Shown here: piece after piece, positions 59,651 through 64,000 of the stretch
Layout of the letters: every line of letters starts with the position of its first letter
How positions within the stretch are numbered: the stretch's first letter is position 1
Source of the DNA: Adiantum capillus-veneris
Lineage: Eukaryota; Streptophyta; Polypodiopsida; Polypodiales; Pteridaceae
Assembly (NCBI GenBank): GCA_014529385.2
Contig: CM043966.1
Span: 140,850,211-140,914,210 of the forward strand
Length of the DNA stretch: 64,000 nucleotides
Direction: 5' to 3'
Notes under the pieces: model-generated
Told to the model about the DNA's origin: nothing
Seen by the model: only the letters and a program-made list of their open reading frames with translations
Database searches by the model: none
Translations under genes and position numbers: made by a program

Positions 59651-60117
<467 letters not shown>

Positions 60118-60124
60118 TCCCCCC

Positions 60125-61543
60125 TATAAGACTAACTAATGACCAATATTGTCAAAAAGACAACTATGTGGACATATGGAGGGGTCTGACAAGCCATCTA
60201 AAACAACAATAGAACCCCGTGGACAACAACATAGATATGTGTGCTTCTCTCTGAGAACAATCAAAATGAGACAACAATAGACTCAACCACAAGACATGAC
60301 AAATTGGGTATCTCACTTCATGAATAACAAGGGCAGCGTCTGAAACCCATTACAATAAAAGAAATTTTATCGACAGCAACTAACAAGGTCTTATTGACCA
60401 AAGATTCTGCTAAACTAAGAAAAACCACAGAAATAATAACACATCCCACATAAATTGACCCATTCTTATGTCTTGTATGAAGCTGACAAATGAACTCAAT
60501 ACCATAAGGGAGTAATTGCATGTGAACAAATTAATCTTCTTTTTTCGTGAGAAAATTTCTATGTGTGATATATAAGAAATAATCAACAGTTTCAGTTTGG
60601 ATGCTTCGGAAAATAAATATCCCTCACAATAAAGTTTCAGTATATGCTAAGAAATCAAAATCTTTGAGAAAAATTATCATGTTGGCAAGTTTTGCAAACT
60701 AGGCTTCAAAGTTTGAGTGAGAATCATCGACCTAGAGCTTCAATTCTTGAGAAGAATGGTGGTTCTGATTGTAGCTCCCAAAAAACAATTGCACAATAGA
60801 TTTCTTCACCTTGCACAATTGTTAAAATTTATTAACTCATCAAGAATAACAAGATGTCCAAAGCTGTTGAAAATAAAAAAGTAAGCTTTATTGAAGGTGA
60901 GGTCAAGATTATTCAAGTAGCGAACTATCGCCGATTAGTAATTTGATTGGCCTGTTATATCATTGATGAACTTTTTGTCGAGATGGAGAACAAAAAAGAG
61001 AGAAAAGGATCTTGGTCAAGGCTAAATCTTCAAATTGGGAAAAAACTTAAATAAGTTTTCACTATGAGCCCTTAGAAAAAAATATGGTGGAATAGGTTTA
61101 AGTAGTGTAGAAAGAAGATGCTTTTTGAGACGTGTAGAAGTTGAGTTTGTGATATCCATAGTGTCAAAAGCTCACCAGCAGCCCAAGGCGACCCCCTCAA
61201 TGGAAACCTTGCACCATGTTGTGAAATTCCACTTTCTTCTCTTCTACCATACATGCAACCTTTCATGTGACCTCGAGAGATATGTTAGGGTGCAAGTCAG
61301 ACCACCTTAATGTGATTTGTGAGCACTTTAGTCATGTGTTCATCAACTCTTCATGTTGTAGGGGAGGATTTTGTCTATCCCACCTTGTGTTTGGGAGATC
61401 TGTGCATCATTTTCCCTATTTGTGCTCAAGGGGATAATTATGTTGTGTGCACCTACCCCTAGTGTGTTTTGAGGGGAGGTAGGGTGAGTTCTTTATGTTG
61501 GGGATGGACCCCTGTGCATGAGTACATGCAGAAAGGGGGAAGG
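60125..61543. other. Y internal region, unrecognised
   Basis: About 1.4 kb without a recognisable gene in either strand. Near 61490-61620 a phrase of about 40 bp (CTTTATGTTGGGGATGGA followed by GAGTACATGCA-like wording) occurs twice. Confidence 0.4.
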
Positions 61544-62008
61544 AGAAGAGGAGAGGATGCCATTCTGGATGAGTGCTTTATGTTGGGGATGGATCCACCT
61601 GCACGAGTGCATGCACTAAGGAGTTATTGTGTGTTTGTTCTTTATATATAGACAAAGAAGGATAGTATACAAAATGGGTTAATGGGTTAGGGTCATATGG
61701 GTGCTGATCAGAGGGCGTTTAGCCCTCTTTTTCTATCTGATACACATACTAACAAAATGATTTTCTTTTCCTCAATCTTTCATAGCAAAGTGTTTTTTCA
61801 ACATTTTTATTAATTTGGCAATCTCCTCAGCAGAGAAGAGGAGAGGATGCAATTTTGGGTGAAACACAAAGTAAGAAGAATTTATTGTGTGTGTGTGTGT
61901 GTGTGTGTCTTTTATTGATTTTGTATCTAGAAAAAGAAGGGTTAGTATACAAAAGGGGTTAATGGGTTAGGGTCACATGGGCACGGGCCATAGGGCCTTT
62001 ACCCAACA
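61544..62008 (-). repeat. Z LTR-like repeats (two partial copies)
   Basis: 61544-61730 and 61834-62008 share GAAGAGGAGAGGATGC, TTATTGTGTGTGT, and GGGTTAATGGGTTAGGGTCA followed by ATGGG. In minus orientation the second starts TGTTGGGTAAAGG and is preceded by AAGTGGGAGAT (62009-62019), a standard copia purine tract. So 62008 is the start of the Z 3' LTR. The first copy looks like a tandem partial duplicate. Confidence 0.6.
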
Positions 62009-62019
62009 ATCTCCCACTT
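62009..62019 (-). other. Z polypurine tract
   Basis: In element orientation AAGTGGGAGAT is followed directly by TGTTGGG, the classic copia arrangement. Confidence 0.75.
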
Positions 62020-62205
62020 AAAGACCAATGTGGTCGTAAGTGGAAACTAAATCTAGAGTGTGCAACCGTGAAGCACGACAGCTTCACTCTTGTATAAATT
62101 TGCTCACTCTAACCCATTAACTTGATGCAATGTGAAAACTTCTCCGTAGCTAGTCTCTTTGTAAGAGAATCTATTGGGTTGTCATCATATGGACCTTGAC
62201 AAGCT

Positions 62206-62893
62206 TCAAGAGCTTATCTTCACCACATCCCAAATGAGATGATACCTCACCTCAGTGTGTTTTGACTTGGAGTGAAACATTGGATTCCCTACCAAAGCCA
62301 TGGCATTCGAACTATCACACTGCAAAACTAGAACATATTGAATATATATATCTCCCACTAAATGTGCCAACCATATAGCTTCTTTGGTGTCATATGACAT
62401 TGCAACATACTCAGCCTCCATAGTGGAAGAAGATGTACAATTTTGGAGAGATGATCTCCAAGAAATGGCTCTTCCTGCAAATATGACAATGTAATTAGAC
62501 ATAGATCTCCTACTATTTCTACAGCCCACATAATCTACATTTGTGTAACCAAAAATAGATGCAGCACTATTATGAAAGGGAAAACACCTACTTGATGTAC
62601 ACTTCAAGTATCCGAGGATGTGTTTCACCACTATCCAATGTTGTTTGCAAAGATTAGCCATATATCGACTAACCACTCCCACTTCATATGTAATGTATGG
62701 CCTCGTAGCTACCATAGCATACATAAAACTAACTACATCTGAAGAGTATGGCACACTTGCCATTTTTGCTCTCTCACCATCTGACTTGGGAGAATCTTCC
62801 TTCTTAAGTTTCAAATATGACAATAGTGGGGTACTTACTACCTTCCCATGCATATTGAAACAATGCAAGACCTTGTGGATATAAGATTCATCA
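62206..62893 (-). pseudogene. Z copia RT C-terminus and RNase H
   Basis: The minus strand reads SYIHKVLHCFNMHGKVVSTPL, then VPYSSDVVSFMYAMVATRPYI and VSRYMANLCKQHW. The RNase H follows: FGYTNVDYVGCRNSRRSMSNY, AISWRSSLQNCTSSSTMEAEY, then HTEVRYHLI. In RNase H the first catalytic Asp appears as Asn (TNVD). It begins just after where the YVDD motif should be; that upstream part lies to the right in the opposite orientation. Confidence 0.9.
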
Positions 62894-62894
62894 T

Positions 62895-63095
62895 TTTACT
62901 CAAGAAAGCACTTTATGGCTTAAAGTAGGGTTCAAGATAGTGGTATCAAAAATCTTATGCTTTTATGCGGTCCTAGGGTTATAGAAGGAGTCAAAAGGAT
63001 CATTTCTCAATGATGGTTCTTGGTCATTCTCATCCTATATGTAGATAACATGCTAATTGCAAGAAATTCCAGTGTCTACTTAGCGTGAAGGAGTG
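62895..63095 (+). pseudogene. Copia RT fragment with YVDN, opposite orientation
   Basis: Plus-strand frames give KKALYGLK, GSR-WYQKSYAFMRS-GYRRSQKDH and, after a shift, LVILILYVDNMLIARNSS. These are the copia RT blocks up to the active site, with YVDN in place of YVDD. It starts within a few bases of where the minus-strand fragment starts, so the two are head to head. Confidence 0.8.
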
Positions 63096-63280
63096 TGATA
63101 CAAGCCTCCTTCATGGACAACTCAAGAGGCACCTCCATTGGTGGAACTAAGGAGTTTTCCATTTTAAAAAATGGAGATCTCGACGTAAATTCCCCTTGGG
63201 AGAATGGGCCTTTCTGCATGCACTCGCGCACGAGGATCCAACCTCAACACTTTATTGCGACAAAACCCACAATGGAGGGT

Positions 63281-63610
63281 TGTTAGGGTGTGGGTTTTGT
63301 AGAACCTAATGTGTGTGAGAACCTTCTTGTATGTGAATGCTTAGTCAACTTGTGACATGTGATAGACCATGTGGGTTTAACCTATGTGGAATCCTAGTGT
63401 GCAACCTACTTGGCAATCCCTGTCACATCATCACATGTGTGAAAATATGCATAGCTCAAGGTATACACTCAATAATTAATCAATAAACATTGTGTGCCTA
63501 TGCTATGCTCTTGTGTGTATTGATTATCTAAGTGTGTGATTAGCATTAATAGTTTCCTAATTATGCAATTAGTATAAATGCTACATTAGATTACCCACCA
63601 TAATCCAACA
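63281..63610 (+). repeat. Candidate LTR (330 bp), plus strand
   Basis: It starts TGTTAGGGTGTGG after the purine-rich AATGGAGGGT and ends ATAATCCAACA, with TG...CA borders and a TATAAATG-like box near 63567. It lies downstream of the plus-strand copia RT fragment and would be its 3' LTR. No second copy is in the window. Confidence 0.5.
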
Positions 63611-63651
63611 AGATAGAGACTTAGGCTATGGACAAATCCATGGATACCCTA

Positions 63652-63665
63652 GCTCTTTGATACCA
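63652..63665 (-). other. Y primer-site-like sequence
   Basis: GCTCTTTGATACCA equals the initiator-Met primer complement with TT inserted. It abuts the Y LTR that starts at 63666. Confidence 0.65.
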
Positions 63666-63909
63666 TGTTGGAGAAACACAAGGGTGGGGAAGTAGATGGA
63701 TTAGAGAGAGGGAGAGCAATGAATTCAGTGTGAAAAATATAACTCCTCTTTTTCTTTCAAACTAACCAATACAATGTTTTTTAAATCCTTCAAGGCTATG
63801 TGCACTAACTCACCTCTAGAACACCTTTCACAACCACTAAAGTGTGTGGTGCATCTCTAGCACGATATAAGAGATCATTCTAATTATCACTTGAGAGGTC
63901 TTATTCCAA
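63666..63909 (-). repeat. Y 5' LTR (right)
   Basis: It starts TGTTGGAGAAACAC beside the primer site and matches 59920-60117 over its right part. It ends near CTTATTCCAA, where a TG microsatellite takes over (63911-63937), followed by short CA and GA runs. Confidence 0.75.
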
Positions 63910-64000
63910 ATGTGTGTGTGTGTGTGTGTGTGTGTGTACACACACACATAGAGAGAGAGAAATAGAAGAAGACGATGATTAGTAGGAGAAGAACGTTTTA

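Overview
The window looks like intergenic, repeat-filled nuclear DNA of a land plant with a large genome. Evidence: plant-type Ty3/gypsy and Ty1/copia retrotransposons, tRNA-iMet-type primer sites, an L1-like LINE, long AG microsatellites and no recognisable host gene. A fern or another large-genome plant fits, but the species cannot be fixed from this sequence. I found no tRNA, rRNA, CRISPR array or intact single-copy gene. Labels R1, D, T, A, B, C, X, Y and Z are mine. Gypsy A and Gypsy B are LTR elements; copy A and element B are members of a separate gag-protease family. || Layout. 1-3905 is a truncated gag/protease element (R1). 3906-about 6876 is a minus-strand gypsy remnant (D), followed by about 2 kb of non-coding DNA. 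From about 8.9 to 59.65 kb a single minus-strand LINE has been cut into five pieces by four insertions, each with its target-site duplication still readable: mini-copia T (9753-11864, CTAAA), Gypsy A (12171-23187, GTAGG), Copia C (23874-29150, GAGGC) and copia-like X (30224-58325, CTCAT). X itself holds Gypsy B (30704-39426, ATGT) and the copy A/element B complex (42432-56392). 59.8-63.9 kb is a cluster of broken copia elements. || How the parts relate. Copia C is the youngest: its LTRs differ at 4 of 322 positions and its 1450-codon gag-pol frame has only two stops, both TAG. Gypsy B has LTRs about 97 percent alike and one 1784-codon gag-pol frame with three stops; it carries two RNase H domains, as in the Tat lineage. 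Gypsy A is older (LTRs roughly 90 percent alike) and has about 3.5 kb of extra coding sequence downstream of integrase. || The least familiar part is 42.4-56.4 kb. Element B encodes Gag and a retropepsin-like domain followed by a tail of repeated W-x-P-K motifs, and no reverse transcriptase or integrase, so it would have to be mobilised by another element. Copy A is an LTR with about 2 kb of B's internal sequence spliced into it. Between them lies an array of eight 24-bp palindromes in a degenerate repeat of about 145 or 285 bp.
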